A stretch of 29,732 nucleotides of DNA from Ophiothrix spiculata (lineage: Eukaryota > Echinodermata > Ophiuroidea > Amphilepidida > Ophiotrichidae): NCBI GenBank assembly GCA_000969725.1, contig JXSR01S017902.1. One strand, written 5' to 3'. This document shows, piece by piece, positions 10,154 through 21,482 of the stretch. The notes beneath the pieces are model-generated. The model worked only from the letters and a program-made list of their open reading frames with translations, did not search any database and was not told where the DNA came from. Each line of letters begins with the position of its first letter. Within the stretch, counting starts at the first letter, position 1. Both the position numbers and the translations under genes were made by a program.

Positions 10154-10402
10154 GGCCTTCAAACAAAATTTTCGCTACCAAACATTTGGTTGTGACGTAA
10201 AAATGACGAGTGACGCCAAATAAAATAACTTCGACACCGAGTTGAGAACAAAAAAAAATTTGCGCTAAATTGCACATGTATTGAATTGCCATATACATCG
10301 CACCAAATGTTTGTTACCGGTTCATACTTTAAATTTGATCGCAAATATTTGGTGACGTCACGACCAAATGTTTGGTAGTGAAAATTTTGTTTGGAGGTCG
10401 CA
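10154..10402. mobile_element. MITE with ~40-bp inverted ends
   Basis: CAAACAAAATTTTCGCTACC followed by AAACATTTGGTTGTGACGT at the left is matched by the reverse complement of 10355-10395, with about two mismatches. TA dinucleotides lie just outside both ends (10152-10153 and 10403-10404), so a TA-duplicating Tc1/mariner-type origin is possible. ACCAAATGTTTG recurs inside near 10302. Non-coding. It ends about 33 bp before tRNA-like copy C. Confidence 0.65.
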
Positions 10403-10435
10403 TATGATTTGAGCCTTATGATAATTATCCCTAAC

Positions 10436-10702
10436 AGTGCTGAATCCTACAAAATCCTACTAACAGTAGCAAATGAAGAAAATAACTCCAAATACGTCAC
10501 AACAGTGAGATGTACTTTAGTACTAATATTGTTACCAAATCGCTGTTGAGGCAGCGCCCGTGGGTGGCTTGGTATGGGTGAAGATTGGATTGGGATGCGA
10601 GAAGTCCCGGGTTCGTATCCCCGGCTCGAATGAGTGAAAAAAGGGTTTTTTAAACAGTAAGATCCAAGGATATATTTGTTGGCCTTTAATGGGTTAGGGT
10701 TA
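10436..10702 (+). mobile_element. tRNA-like element with telomere-like inverted ends, copy C
   Basis: The left end is TATCCCTAAC (10436-10445), one base different from TAACCCTAAC. The right end is GTTAGGGTTA followed by TA (to 10702). After CAGTGCTGAATCCTAC and AAATACGTCACA comes ACCAAATCGCTGTTGAGGC, then an A-box-like CCGTGGGTGGC and a B-box GGTTCGTATCC. The tail AAGGATATA corresponds to GAGGAGATA in copies A and B. Its 267-bp length equals copy A's. The reverse strand is open at 10447-10803 and includes the peptide EPGTSR, which is what a B box gives when translated antisense. Confidence 0.75.
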
Positions 10703-12741
10703 TAAGATCCTCCGCTTTGAAATGAGCTGTACACTGCTGGCCAGGTGCTAAGCATTACATGTAAATCAGACTTGATATAGATTGGTTTGTCAGTCATAGG
10801 CAATCAGTGTAATGGCTTATTAATGAAGCAGTCAGTACGTCAGAAGTCTTGCTTGTCATAAATAAGGTGCATATAAAATTTGAAAGTACACTTTTTTTAA
10901 AAGCGTGTAAAGACTACGTATTGAGCGATGTTGCATTGATAAATGTTCTTGACTCTGAATGCATAATATATCTACAGCAATCAAATTCGGGCAGTAAAAT
11001 TATGAACTTACTATTTTCCCAATAAAAAAAGTATTTTGTCTAGATAATTTATCAGAAACAAAACCTCTTACATTCCAGACTTTGAGATATCTCTGTATCT
11101 AAGGATACATATTCATTTAATGTTTCAATTAAAAATGTAAACATAATACATCTTCAGAAAATGATTGATGTGTTTACAAGTAGTTTTGTGACAAACAATT
11201 AATAATAATTTGGAAAACAAAAATTGACTTAACTTTGCCAAATTTCACAATCATTATTAATCAAAGTAACAAAGGACATAAAGTTCACCAATCAAACAAA
11301 TATTTCTACCATTCAACAAAAATATGCATGTATAATGATCAATCAATGTCTGTACATGTAAGTCAACAATTTAATGATGGGCAAAGTACACATTTCGATG
11401 TCATGTTTGGTAGCTCAGGTATGCATAAACATTGGGCCATATTAAAAATCACATGGTGCTTTGCACCTTGGATGGCAGGAATTGAACTATTCCATTGTTC
11501 ATAATTATAATTCATTATTTATTCTGGAGATGTACTATGCTAAAAGTAGGGATGTCAATTAGTGTAGAAAAATCCGTGCTGGGTTGAAATTTACGTTCAA
11601 GTACCTTCACTTTACACTCTTCATTGAGGGGTTCAAAAATGTTTAATATAATTAAAAATGTAACTATTGAAAAAAAAAAAAGAGTTTCTTTTAATATTGA
11701 GGGGGTCTTTTTAGTTTTTAATCATGAAACAAGTATATTACAGTTGATTGAATGTTTGTATGTTTTCATAAATAAGCGGCTCTGTGTGTAAAATGGACCA
11801 GAGGTAGCCGTCAAAACTCGAATTAAGCCCCATTCTGCGGTAAAGCGCGTTGTACAAAAATGCATTTTCCGATGTGATTCACTCATTTTTAGGCAAAAAG
11901 TAAACAACTATTTTCCATTTCAAAGTACGCACTACCACACTTTTCCACATGTTTTATAAATGCCCGCTAGCAGTGCGAATAGCTCTAGGCGCTATGTACA
12001 GCAATTCCCGGCCTAAACATTTGCTGGACATTGCAAAACACGCCGAGGTTTTCTTTCGTCTTTTTGGATGGTATTAGTTAAAATTATTGGGAATTTGGTT
12101 CAATATCAGAATGTTACTCACATGCACCCCTCTTTCATGTCATTAATCCAGTAAAAATCAGTAAAATATTGTAGATATAAGTACTTTTGAAGATTACGGG
12201 AGTAAGAACAATTACTGTAACTGCCTTTATTACCTGTACCTTACTGGCCTAACGTTAGTGGTTGCGCTGTGTTGATTTATTCACCCTACTCCCGTTGTAA
12301 ATCTGAAACACCTTGTCAAATGGGTCCATTTGTTAAAATTAAACAAATGACCTCAAATTTGGGCCGATATTTTCAATACAAATTGAGACATGGGATTTTT
12401 TTGGACGCTTGGTTACTCTGAGGCACTGGTAGAAGAAAAATATTTAAAAAAAAATCGGTTTCTTAGTTTGTTTGTCATTTTTACATGCCCTTAAATTCCT
12501 TATGTTGACGTTTTCCCTAATTTACCTCTATTTTTAGCTCAAATAGCGCCACATTTTTCGGACAAAATTTGTCATATCTCCGGAACCGCTTGACCTACAA
12601 ATGTGATCTTGGTGTCATTTTACTTTGGAAATAGTGTACAATTCGAATGTGTCATGAAAACAAATTGAATAGGAACTTTAATTTTCCCATTGATATCCCT
12701 ACTAAAAGACTGATACAAAGTATGCTCGAAGCATTTCACTA
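10703..12741. other. Long stretch with no assigned gene
   Basis: AT-rich sequence with only short unrecognised frames, such as an 89-codon frame at 11235-11504 lacking any known motif. A weak pairing exists between GGGAGTAAG near 12199 and CCTACTCCCG near 12285. The part from about 12540 contains phrases such as CATATCTCCGGAACC, resembling text inside the mariner-type element at 18398-19588. Confidence 0.4.
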
Positions 12742-13187
12742 CCACGTGTATCAAAAAAAATTGTGCATGGATTAAAACTGATTTTGACCTTGATAAAAGC
12801 ACCAAATCATAATTTTCTTGTGCTTGTAGTAAAGCAAATTTAATAAGCTTTCAAATGCAGAAAAAATGATGAAAATCTGACGAAAAATAAAAAAGATATG
12901 ACCAATTTTGTAAGTACGTGTCTTTTTCTTTCATTCCAATGGGATTTACACAGTTAAGCAAGATATTACATATCACAATTACGGGTTATGGCATCATAAT
13001 AAAAGCTAAAAGTACTCACAAAATTGGTCATATCTTTTTTATTTTTCATCAGATTTCTATAATTTTTTCTGCATTTGAAAGCTTATTTAATCTGCTTTAC
13101 TAAAATAACAAGTAAATTATGATTTGGTGCTTTTATCATGGTCAAAATTAGTTTTAATCCGTGCACAATTTTTTTTGATACACGTGG
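12742..13187. mobile_element. 446-bp TA-flanked foldback with ~175-bp arms
   Basis: TA (12740-12741) precedes CCACGTGTATCAAAAAAAAT, and the reverse complement of that end is followed by TA (13188-13189). The two arms (12742-12917 and 13012-13187) are about 90% identical by eye, around a loop of some 94 bases. The loop contains ATTCCAATGGGATTTACACA, close to ATTCCAATGGRGTTTRCCAC in the arms of the 18398-19588 element, so the two may be related. TA duplication and long inverted ends fit a Tc1/mariner-type non-autonomous element. The look-alike frames at 12620-12805 and 13124-13390 are mirror images in the arms. Confidence 0.8.
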
Positions 13188-13613
13188 TATGTGGTTTGGT
13201 ATTACAATCTAAGTTCTCCAGTGCTATGGACCTCTGCCTATCAATGTTTGTATGTTGTACAGAAAATGTTGTTTGCTCAATATTGTTTGTATTTGACTAC
13301 AACATTCTTAGGAAACATATCACAAACTTGGAGCAATTTGCTACCTGGAAACTACCAGTTAAGTCAACATTACACTTCCGAAACTCTTAAACAATGTATA
13401 ACCCTATCAAAATAAAAGATTAGTTGCTAATATTAACTTGAATCTTCAAGTAAATGTAAGAAAATGAAAATAACAGAAACTTAAGATATCGAAAAAATCT
13501 CCCTTGTCACACATACAGCTTTATCTTTACCCTACGTCTAGCCTATCAAATGCCTCAAAGAAATAAGTGACACTGTTTTGTTTCTATCATATAGTAAGTT
13601 ACAACTTGGATTT

Positions 13614-13790
13614 AAATGGGCAATTCTGGATTCTAATATGATGAAAATCTCACCATTTTTCTAGCTAAATAAAAGAAAAGTGCGACATAAATAATATGGT
13701 GAAAATTTCAATTCATTTTCAAGTTACAAGATTTCCACATCGGCTACTGTGTTGTAATTACTGTTGGGGCCCTGACAGAAATTAGAAATT
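13614..13790. repeat. Dispersed repeat shared with 29253-29486
   Basis: GGCAATTCTGGATTCTAATRTGATSAAAA-like text starts both copies. Both then carry TTTTCAAGTTAC and, further on, GGCTACTGTGTTGTAATT. The copies are diverged and the 13.6-kb copy has no clear TTAA ends. Probably an old MITE remnant. Confidence 0.5.
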
Positions 13791-13928
13791 GTCACAATTT
13801 CTCGCTTTTCCCATAAATGCAAGCACATTTAAATGAATGATTTGGGGTTTGTAACATATACCGGTCAAAGATTTACCAGCTAAAAATCTCAATTTTGTGA
13901 AAGAGGTGACCATGAGGAAGAAAAGTAG

Positions 13929-14545
13929 ATCATGAATTGCTTCTTAAGATTCATCCCTGATGTCTTTAATACATATGAATCAATACAGAAGAGAGCTTGC
14001 AGAATAAACATGGGTGGTGATTATAATTCTTACCATGATGCACTGGCTGCTTGCAATCTTGACTCTCTCCATGATAGGAGGGTGGAGCATTGCCGTAGGT
14101 TCGCTGAAGGGCTGCCTAAAAATGATCGGACAAAGTGCCTTATCCCTCCTACAAGGTTTGAGAGTCATGGGCGCAATTTACCCAACTCACACAAGCTATC
14201 TAAACTCCCAGCAAAAACAAAGCGATTTCAGTGCAGTCCAATTCCCTATTTTATCAATTTACTTAATGAATAAATCATCACCCTTTGATGGCGACAGTGC
14301 AATAGATGATTTAGCTCTGGTTTGTTTTACATGTAAATATTATCAAGTGCAATAATGGCCCCTGTCTTTTATTGATTATTAACTATATCTTGTTGTTTGT
14401 TTTAGTACTTATATATTTGTAAACCTTTTATGTGTATTCTGTATATTATCATATATTTTTTATATTTGTAAATTTGCATGTAATTTGACCTGAGGGTCAC
14501 AAAGTGCTTTTAATAAAATTAAATAAATGAATGAATGAATGAATA
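13929..14545 (+). mobile_element. 5'-truncated LINE (CR1/Jockey-like), 3' end
   Basis: This is the last part of a non-LTR retrotransposon: the carboxy-terminal tail of its reverse transcriptase frame, about 240 bases of 3' untranslated sequence, AATAAA at 14512-14517, and a terminal ATGA/TGAA tetranucleotide run at about 14526-14545. Short tetranucleotide tails are common in CR1, L2 and related clades. Severe 5' truncation is the usual result of incomplete target-primed reverse transcription. The clade is recognised from memory of the tail pattern and is not certain. Confidence 0.75.
13932..14273 (+). pseudogene. LINE reverse transcriptase carboxy-terminal fragment
   Basis: The 113-residue frame contains YESIQKRACRI (residues about 15-25), a YHDALAACNLDSLHDRR stretch (about 34-50), CRRFAEGL (about 53-60), IPPTR (about 70-75) and a terminal SPIPYFINLLN. 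This order (ESIQKRAC, AL..CNL.SL..RR, PPTR, SPIPY) is the pattern I know from the region after the polymerase core in CR1/Jockey-group LINEs. The catalytic polymerase motifs and the endonuclease are absent. An in-frame stop (13926-13928) sits just before the methionine, so that methionine is fortuitous and the fragment is not a functional gene. The natural stop codon is at 14271-14273. No frameshift is visible inside the fragment. Confidence 0.75.
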
Positions 14546-16422
14546 TGATTGATATAACCACTCTCATTCTTCGGATATTAAGAAATGTTAGGTTTAGAAT
14601 CTAAGAATAATCTCTATGTCCTGAAACATTTCCTGAGTATTATTCACTTGAAGTATATTTCGGAAGCATAACTTGGGAACCTTCAAGTTGCATCAAGACA
14701 GCACATAAAATAGAACACATTATAAAGAAATTTTGTTAGTTATGTTGTAGAAACATTTTGTGTACTTAAAATTGAATGCTTAAAAAAATAATAATACAAT
14801 AAAATAAATAAATCAGTAAAAATAATAAAAAGGCCCAAAATGTTCTATTCCAAATATAAGAACACCCTGATGGGGAAAGGATTAAAGTGGTAGGTTAGGA
14901 AGGAGGTAACAATTAATAACCCCCATAAGGTTAAAAAAAAAATACCTTGACTCATGAGTGGCTTGAACATTAATGCAGAATGTGATTTTTAATTTTCAAT
15001 TGGTAATTATTTCTAACTTAGGTTTGTTATGTTATATCAACTGTGAATTATAAGTTTTGTACTCCATATATTGACATTTCTCAAAGGCTAGGCATACATT
15101 TATGGTTACAAATAGAGTACATGTGAAGAAATATTTTATTCCAATCATGTTCATGAATTATTTGGGTGAGGAAAAGTATGATTTCTATTTAAAAAATCTA
15201 GAAAAAAATCTTAATAAATCTTGAAATAAAAAAAATACGGCATAATTTTTCCCCCTGATCACCCTATTTTACAAACCCGCGCTTCAGCTTTGAGACGGAA
15301 CTATTTTTTTTACTGTTTTGTCATATTACATGCATCATGTGCATTCTCAAATAAGAAATGTAGATTTGGGTAGATCTCTGTACATGTGGGCCTATAAATA
15401 GACAGCAAGATATTTTAAGGTTGAAGATTTAGGGCGGGGTCATTCCTTAAATATTGTAGATCTAAAATTCATGTCTTTACGGCTTCATACCGATTCTTAA
15501 GCAGGTGTTACCTCTGTTTTAGCTGGACTTGCGCCACCATCATTTGCTTTAATCTTACATAGTCCAATATTTAGGAAAATTTATCTACAAATAAAAAGTC
15601 AGCATTCTACATATTGGATTTGGGTGATAACATGCCCAACTTGCTTGTCAAGTCATATCCAGACGATCGGACAGTAGTTACTTGTGACCGGTAATAGTAT
15701 CGGACATAAAGTTGCAGTAAGAACAATTGTCGGATATAATCAAAAGTTCAAAAATAAAAATCCAGCAATTACTTGCATCTCTTTAGCTTTCGACCGCGTG
15801 ATCAGAGGTCTTGATCACAAGTGTCGTCCACTGCTGTTTTTACCGCAACGATCCAACCCTGAAGATTATTATTATGGAAACAGTTTCTTCCATTTTACTT
15901 GTTAGGGTTCAGATTTATTTTACAACATTTAGCCGCCCTTTATCAGTAGTCCGTAGTTTTGTAAAAATGTATCCTCTCCAAAAATAAGGTCCTATTGATC
16001 AGACTATCCAGGTAGTGATTAAGCTGATATGCTGAGGAAATTCAAAGTAATTAATTAGATTACTCAATATCCAATGACTACAGCTTTTATTGTATATCAT
16101 ACGTGATTAGGCCTTTGACATATGTTTCACACCCTATTACCACAACGAATCTATGATCATGTGATGTTATTAGTCTTTGTCAAAGACGTAATGTACCCCC
16201 TCCCAATGAGTTCCAAGGCGAGTTATAGAGCAGAGCAAGATGGTTAGAAAATTCTGCAACCTTTTACACAGTGGTCAGGTATACTATCTCGAGCTGTGCC
16301 ACAGACTAATGTGATATAACTTTCATTCCATTATTATATTGAAATGTGCAGATATCTGTTAATATTGTACTGTTTTTGTGTCCACACATGTATACGGAAT
16401 ATTTGTGACCTAAAGTATTGGG
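14546..16422. other. Long stretch with no assigned gene
   Basis: AT-rich sequence, including a very A-rich part at 14760-14830. A 73-codon frame at 15684-15905 has no motif I recognise. No convincing exon, RNA gene or inverted-repeat element was found. Confidence 0.4.
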
Positions 16423-16668
16423 TAACCCTAATGATTCTAAAGCCTGCAAAGTGGTTACAAGAGAAAATCTGTAATATAGTCCTAATGCATCGTACCTGGT
16501 GGTCTTATTTGAGCACCTAAATCACTGTCTAGGCAGCACCCAACACCCAACAAATAGTTTGACATAATTGCACATGTAATGGGAGTGCGAGAGGTCCCTG
16601 GTTCCAATCCAGGTGGAAACCTCCCATTTTTAACAAATACATATTCTTGAGGATATAGGTTTAGAACA
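16423..16668 (+). mobile_element. tRNA-like element, copy D (right end missing)
   Basis: It starts TAACCCTAAT (16423-16432). It then follows the family order: CTGTCTAGGCAGCACCC, a stretch aligning to the A-box region, GAGAGGTCCCTGGTTCCAATCC with a one-base change in the B box, GGTGGAAAC and the tail TTGAGGATATAGG. The expected GTTAGGGTTA about 30 bases further on is absent, so the right terminus is lost or diverged. The reverse-strand frame at 16482-16940 (152 codons) runs across it and includes EPGTSRTP, an antisense reading of the B-box region. I do not regard that frame as a gene. Confidence 0.6.
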
Positions 16669-17296
16669 AACCAAGCCTGTATCCAGGGAAGGTGCAGGAA
16701 GGACTCTAAAGCCACCCCAAATTTGACTATGTACATGTACAAAAAGTCCACCGAAGAGTACAATGAGGACACCACACACAAATTTAACTTTTTGTAAACA
16801 AAATATGCGAAATCATTTGGGCCGGAAATGCATTGCGGAAGTGACACGTCATAATTTATGCAAATTACTCGTTGCGAAGACGCTTTGAGCGACTGGTTCC
16901 AATCTCTGGGCATGAGGCTGCTATGTAAAGAAATAGACAATAGGTATACCAGTTATTTTTTACATTTTATGCTATATTTCCAAACCTGTAAAGAATTTTG
17001 AGGTGAAATTTTAGATTTATAATCAGAAAACTAATCGGCTTTAATTTGACATCAAAAGATATACTTCTTCCGATTCAGCTCTGGGAGATGAGAATGTGAT
17101 CGGCTTCTACACCTTTAAGTTGTGTAACTATTTATTAAAAGTTGATTAAAAATCTTTAACCTTCACAAATTATTCATGATGTTTTGGGACTCAGGTGTGC
17201 AGGGCAGGTTTTCAAGGGATGTAATGAAATATTAATAAAGGGCAATACTGCGGTTTTTATTCTACAAAGGTTAGTATTAAGCCAACACTATAACTG
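16669..17296. other. Unassigned DNA
   Basis: No gene recognised. CTGGTTCCAATCTCTGG near 16893 resembles a B box, but the surrounding sequence does not follow the tRNA-like family. Confidence 0.4.
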
Positions 17297-17366
17297 GTAT
17301 TTTAATTATGAATGGTAAGCTTATGTTCACAGTATTTTAATTATGAATGGTAAGCTTATGTTCACA
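17297..17366 (+). repeat. Exact tandem duplication of 35 bp
   Basis: Two identical head-to-tail copies (17297-17331 and 17332-17366) start GTATTTTAATTATGAATGG. The lack of any mismatch suggests a recent duplication. Confidence 0.9.
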
Positions 17367-18395
17367 GAAAATAAAATTGATACCCTATATGGGGAGTTAG
17401 CACTCAAGAACAAAAATAAGACACCCATTTTGGTTTGCACTGTGCAAAACAGAACAGTTTCATCAAATCAATCTCAACTAATATAGGAAGCAAGTTATGT
17501 GAATTTAACTTTCAAAATCGTTTATAGGTCTAAAATTAAGCTAGTCTGTCAATATAGGAAATGATCTAACACAGAGAAAAGATAGCACACTGTGGTCTGA
17601 TAGATATCCTAAAATTAGGACAAAATGATACAATAATAGCATTCCAACTTTGGCCTAGTGACATTCAGGGCGGAACGCCGGTACATTCCGTGTCCCGAAG
17701 CCAGGTGACAGTCTGTGGGTGATTGGCGGCGCTCAACGTCGCACTTTATCACACCTAGTACAACCAATCAGGATATCCTACAGTTGGCTCATGGATACTG
17801 TTTCCTATGACTATAATTAACCTCATCCACAAGGACTTGGTTCATAAACTATGCATAACCTGTAAAGTGAATGAAAAGTGATTATTAGTTTAAGGATGAT
17901 ATTTAGTATCTTAGAATTGAGTCGGTTCAGTGAAGGTAATCATTAATGCCGTGTAGTGAACTTTGCCTTCATGGGATGGTGTTTTGTTGGTGAGGTGAAA
18001 TGAATACTTGTTGATTACTTCCATGATATGATAATAGTGTCAGGATGGTTGTTGATGGCCTTGTCTTGATGTCAAAAACAAAAACATATTATTTTTCTTT
18101 TAAGGGGAATCAACTGATTTTGTCGACGATGGAAAAAATTGAATCTAGATTTTATGAAAAGCAACATAAATGAACCTATTCTAGTAAATGCTCCCTAAAA
18201 ATTTCCAAGCAAAATGTTAAAAAACAATAAATTTCAGAGCATTTTCTAAACTTGCCATCCTTAAGGCTTGTGAGGTACAGCAAAGTGATTCCAAAAGTTA
18301 ATAATAACCATGGTCATGATCCAAAAAATAAAGCAAATTTTCCATGCACCACTAACACATAGCACATGCATTGTAAGTGAAAGGGAGTTTTATTG
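17367..18395. other. Unassigned DNA with a small G+C-rich patch
   Basis: Around 17665-17755 the sequence is unusually G+C-rich for the window (GGGCGGAACGCCGG, GATTGGCGGCGCTCAACG). It carries GATTGG and CCAATCA, which are CCAAT-box-like in opposite orientations. It could be a promoter or enhancer remnant, but no first exon is evident downstream. Confidence 0.3.
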
Positions 18396-18397
18396 TA

Positions 18398-19588
18398 TAC
18401 AGGGTGTCCCAATAAAAATGCATCACTTTTATTTTTGATCATATCTCAGAAACCATATGACAAAACTTATTTTTTTTCCCATAATGATAATGAATATAGT
18501 TTATTCTTTCATCGGTGCAATTTTTAACAAAATCCGTCGAGCCGTTCTTGAGAAAACTAGACATTTGTAAGAAGACTCAGTTTTACCCCATTCCAATGGA
18601 GTTTACCACAGTAACTCATTTTTCAACTATCATCGATCTGACATGACCATGTCACCTCAGTAGTAGGTCTACTCTAAATGGAAAATTCATTTTATTCTTT
18701 GATAAACACCCTCAGAGGAAAGCAACTACAAAACAACAGCCACCACAACAATAGCAACAACAACAGAAAACCTAAACCTGATTAAAACTTGCAAGCTCTG
18801 ATCACTCTCGACACCCATCATCGTCCGGGATGTAGAACTTAAAAGCGTAACATTGGACCAGGATAATGATGATAAGAACACAAAGGTGCCTGGAAACTGA
18901 TTGTGGACATGTGAAAGGCAGAGTTGCTTGCAATTAAAATTGTACTAAAACTATGCAACGTGAGCTATCATGGACTGACAGACATTCCAACTTTCACGAG
19001 GAAGTGAATATAAACTGCTTTGTTATTTTGATTTGAATATGTTGACAATGTTATATTTTTAACTTGTTTTGTCCGTGCAGTGCCAAGTTTTTAATGAAAA
19101 AAAAGCTCAAAACTTATTTCTGAAACTTTCCATTAAAGGAAATCTGTGCCTTAGTTAAGTTTTCTAGAGAATTTTTTTTATTTAACGCTGCAAAACAGCA
19201 TAACCTACAAATTGGATAACGGCGCTACTTTCAGTGCTAAAAAGGATATCGAAATCATGTTTTAATGTCTGTGTCATATTTTGTGATCTCTTATAGTGTC
19301 TGTTTCGCAAGTTTAAAATAAATTGATCAATAGTAACCAAAGATGTGCTTTATTAATATGATAAACATCAGTTACTGTGGCAAACCCCATTGGAATGAAG
19401 TAAAATCGAGTCCTCTTACAATATTCTTTTTTACTCAAGAACGGCTCGACGGATTTTGCTCAAAATTTTCCCAATGAAAGACTACACTATACTTAGTGGT
19501 ATTATGAAAACCGTTTTTATTTTTATTGATTGGTTCCTGAGATATGATCAAAAACAAAAGTGATGCATTTTTATTGGGACACCCTGTA
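18398..19588. mobile_element. Mariner-type non-autonomous element, 1.19 kb
   Basis: The ends read TACAGGGTGTCCCAATAAAA at the left and its exact reverse complement at the right, within a TA duplication (18396-18397 and 19589-19590). The inverted ends are long, about 220 bp. The outer 50 bases are nearly perfect. Further blocks pair through AAAATCCGTCGAGCCGTTCT and ATTCCAATGGRGTTTRCCAC. CAGGGTGT with TA targeting is characteristic of the Tc1/mariner superfamily. The middle (about 18680-19330) has no long frame and no transposase motif, so movement would depend on a transposase supplied elsewhere. Confidence 0.85.
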
Positions 19589-19590
19589 TA

Positions 19591-20273
19591 GCCCAAAATG
19601 AGCTATTTTCCTTGACATTTAAACTTCTTGATACCAGAATCTCAATGGTTAAAAGCCACTGCATGATGTATAAAAAAACATTAATTAAAGACAAAGCACA
19701 ATATCTGTCTATAAAAAAATACCTGACAAGGACAGTGTAATAGTGTGGAAATTGAAGTACTCTTGTAATCTCACAGACAGATAGTAGTACATTGACGTAA
19801 GTTTAGATGCAATAATCTACGGCTTTCTAGGAATGCTTCCAAAATTAACTCGGTAAACAAGAAGGATATATTTCATTTATTATTGAAAATATCTGATACC
19901 CAGGGTGCATAGGGACAAATGGACTGACTTTTGACCTTTTATCCATAGGTATCATCTTTGGTAGGTCAATTTTTTTTTATTGAATTCAATTATTATTATT
20001 ATTGACAGTTATTTATATTTAAACTATTATAAAGTTAAATTGGTAATATATAGGTAAAAAGTGAATTTATATACAGTATTTTGTTTATCTTACGAATATG
20101 TTTTGAGAGAAACTTATTGTCCATTAATACTAACCATTTTCCACTGAATCACATTTAGACAATTATAACTGCACACCATCTTCTCAAGGTCATTGTTTAA
20201 AATCAGAGGTGTTTGTTTTGGGTTGAGGTACTTTTCTGAGGGAGCTACTTAAAACTGAAGAAACAAAAAAACA
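19591..20273. other. Unassigned AT-rich DNA
   Basis: No gene or clear repeat was found. A short ATT-rich microsatellite-like stretch occurs near 19985-20005. Confidence 0.5.
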
Positions 20274-20602
20274 AGGAGCTTGGTCCGATTTTTCAAAATT
20301 TAGTTTTCAATGTCATATGAAAGAAGACCACTAAAGAGATCTAAATTTCAAATTTCAGGTGAATCAGTCAAACCGTTTTGATTTTATTGGCAATTTTGTA
20401 TTTCGGAGCCACCTTTATGTTTAATATTGTGTAAAATTAATTATGGTTACCATAATTAGACACATTTTCATGTATATCTCCAAAACGAAATATAACTGAG
20501 CCGTGAAATTTCACATGGGTTATAAGAAAAATATAAGTAGCATATTGGTACCAAAATCTCAAAAAGTTTGAAAAAAAGTTGAGGCAATCGGACCATGCTC
20601 CT
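20274..20602 (-). mobile_element. TTAA-type MITE with central palindrome, copy 2
   Basis: This is the reverse complement of the 4314-4644 element. It starts AGGAGCTTGGTCC, carries the central TAATTATGGT-T-ACCATAATTA palindrome, and ends GGACCATGCTCCT followed by TTAA (20603-20606). The left flank is AACA, so that copy of TTAA has mutated. It aligns with copy 1 end to end with scattered substitutions and no large gaps. Confidence 0.8.
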
Positions 20603-20639
20603 TTAACTGACATGCAATAACTCTAAAACCTCTCTCCAG

Positions 20640-20745
20640 GGTGTTACATCCAACAAATTCAGTAAGGACAAAGTGCCGAAACTTGATCTTTTATCACGTT
20701 TTGGCACTTAATTTGTCCTGACTGAATTCTTGAAGGATGTACACC
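20640..20745. repeat. Small foldback hairpin, ~106 bp
   Basis: GGTGTTACATCC, ATTCAGTAAGGACAAA and GTGCCGAAAC at the left pair with GTTTTGGCAC, TTTGTCCTGACTGAAT and GGATGTACACC at the right. The loop is about 13 bases (TTGATCTTTTATC). Imperfect but nearly full-length pairing suggests a short MITE. Confidence 0.65.
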
Positions 20746-21042
20746 TTTCAAGTAGTATGAAAAAAATCATAGCAGTTATTTTTTTATTGATATTTAAAAT
20801 GCTTACCCCCCTTAACAGTTTTTTTAGTTTCTAAAAATGAATAAAAAAAACAAAAAAACCCAAACAAAACCTGAATTGCATATCTTCTTTTAAACCTCAA
20901 GCTATAAATTTATGGAACGCCCATTGTACAGGGTCACATTAGAAGAAAGTTAAGATTCTCCCATAGCAGTGATATTTGATTATGAGAAAGAATGTGCAAT
21001 GTTCTTGTATTAAACACCTAGATGGAAAATACATGTAGCAAC
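20746..21042. other. Unassigned AT-rich DNA
   Basis: Contains an A-rich part (20840-20870). I see no gene. Confidence 0.5.
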
Positions 21043-21482
21043 AGGCTGGTCTTACTCTACCTGGCAATTTTGTTCCTGTGTTGGTTCACTGTATTGCCAT
21101 TATTAGATTCTACAGGGTGTTCAAAAATAATTACCCCACAGGTGTAAGCAACTTCTTTTGTGAGAAAACACTAAAGACAAATAAATAAAAACAGTAAAAA
21201 TGTCCAGTGCACGACTAGATGATGCGACTTGAGGCAAATATCATGGAAACATTTGAGAGGCTGGTCTTACTCTACGTGGCAATTTTGTTCCCGTGTTGGT
21301 TCACTGTATTGCCATTACTAGATTTTACAGGGTGTTCAAAAATCATTACCCCACAGGTGTAAGCAACTTCTTCTGTGAGAAAACACTAAAGACAAATAAA
21401 TAAAATAAGTAAAAATGTCCAGCGCACGACTAGATGATGAGACTTGAAGCAAATATCATAGTAATATTTGAGACACCCTGTA
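21043..21482 (+). mobile_element. Tandemly duplicated TA-flanked MITE
   Basis: A 215-bp unit (21043-21257) is repeated as 21258-21472 with about a dozen differences. Each unit holds about 68 bp of flank (starting AGGCTGGTCTTACTCTA), then TACAGGGTGTTCAAAAAT, then an interior ending TTTGAG. Only after the second unit does ACACCCTGTA follow, pairing with TACAGGGTGT. So the second element is complete (21326-21482, 157 bp) and the first (21111-21257) lacks its right end. TA at both edges fits a mariner-type element. Confidence 0.8.

Noticed and set aside
12191..12305. Inverted-repeat element around GGGAGTAAG and CTACTCCCG
   Set aside because: Pairing is short and gapped, with no target duplication; too weak to call.
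13014..13415. Frames at 13124-13390 and 13191-13415 as a gene
   Set aside because: The start of the first is the mirror of a frame in the other foldback arm, and the rest is unrecognised, low-complexity translation.
16482..16940. 152-codon reverse-strand frame, the longest in the window
   Set aside because: It crosses the tRNA-like copy D, and its most distinctive stretch (EPGTSRTP) is an antisense reading of the B-box region, also seen antisense to copy C. No domain or splice evidence.
17665..17770. Promoter with two CCAAT boxes
   Set aside because: GATTGG and CCAATCA are short and could be chance. No downstream exon or initiator could be supported.
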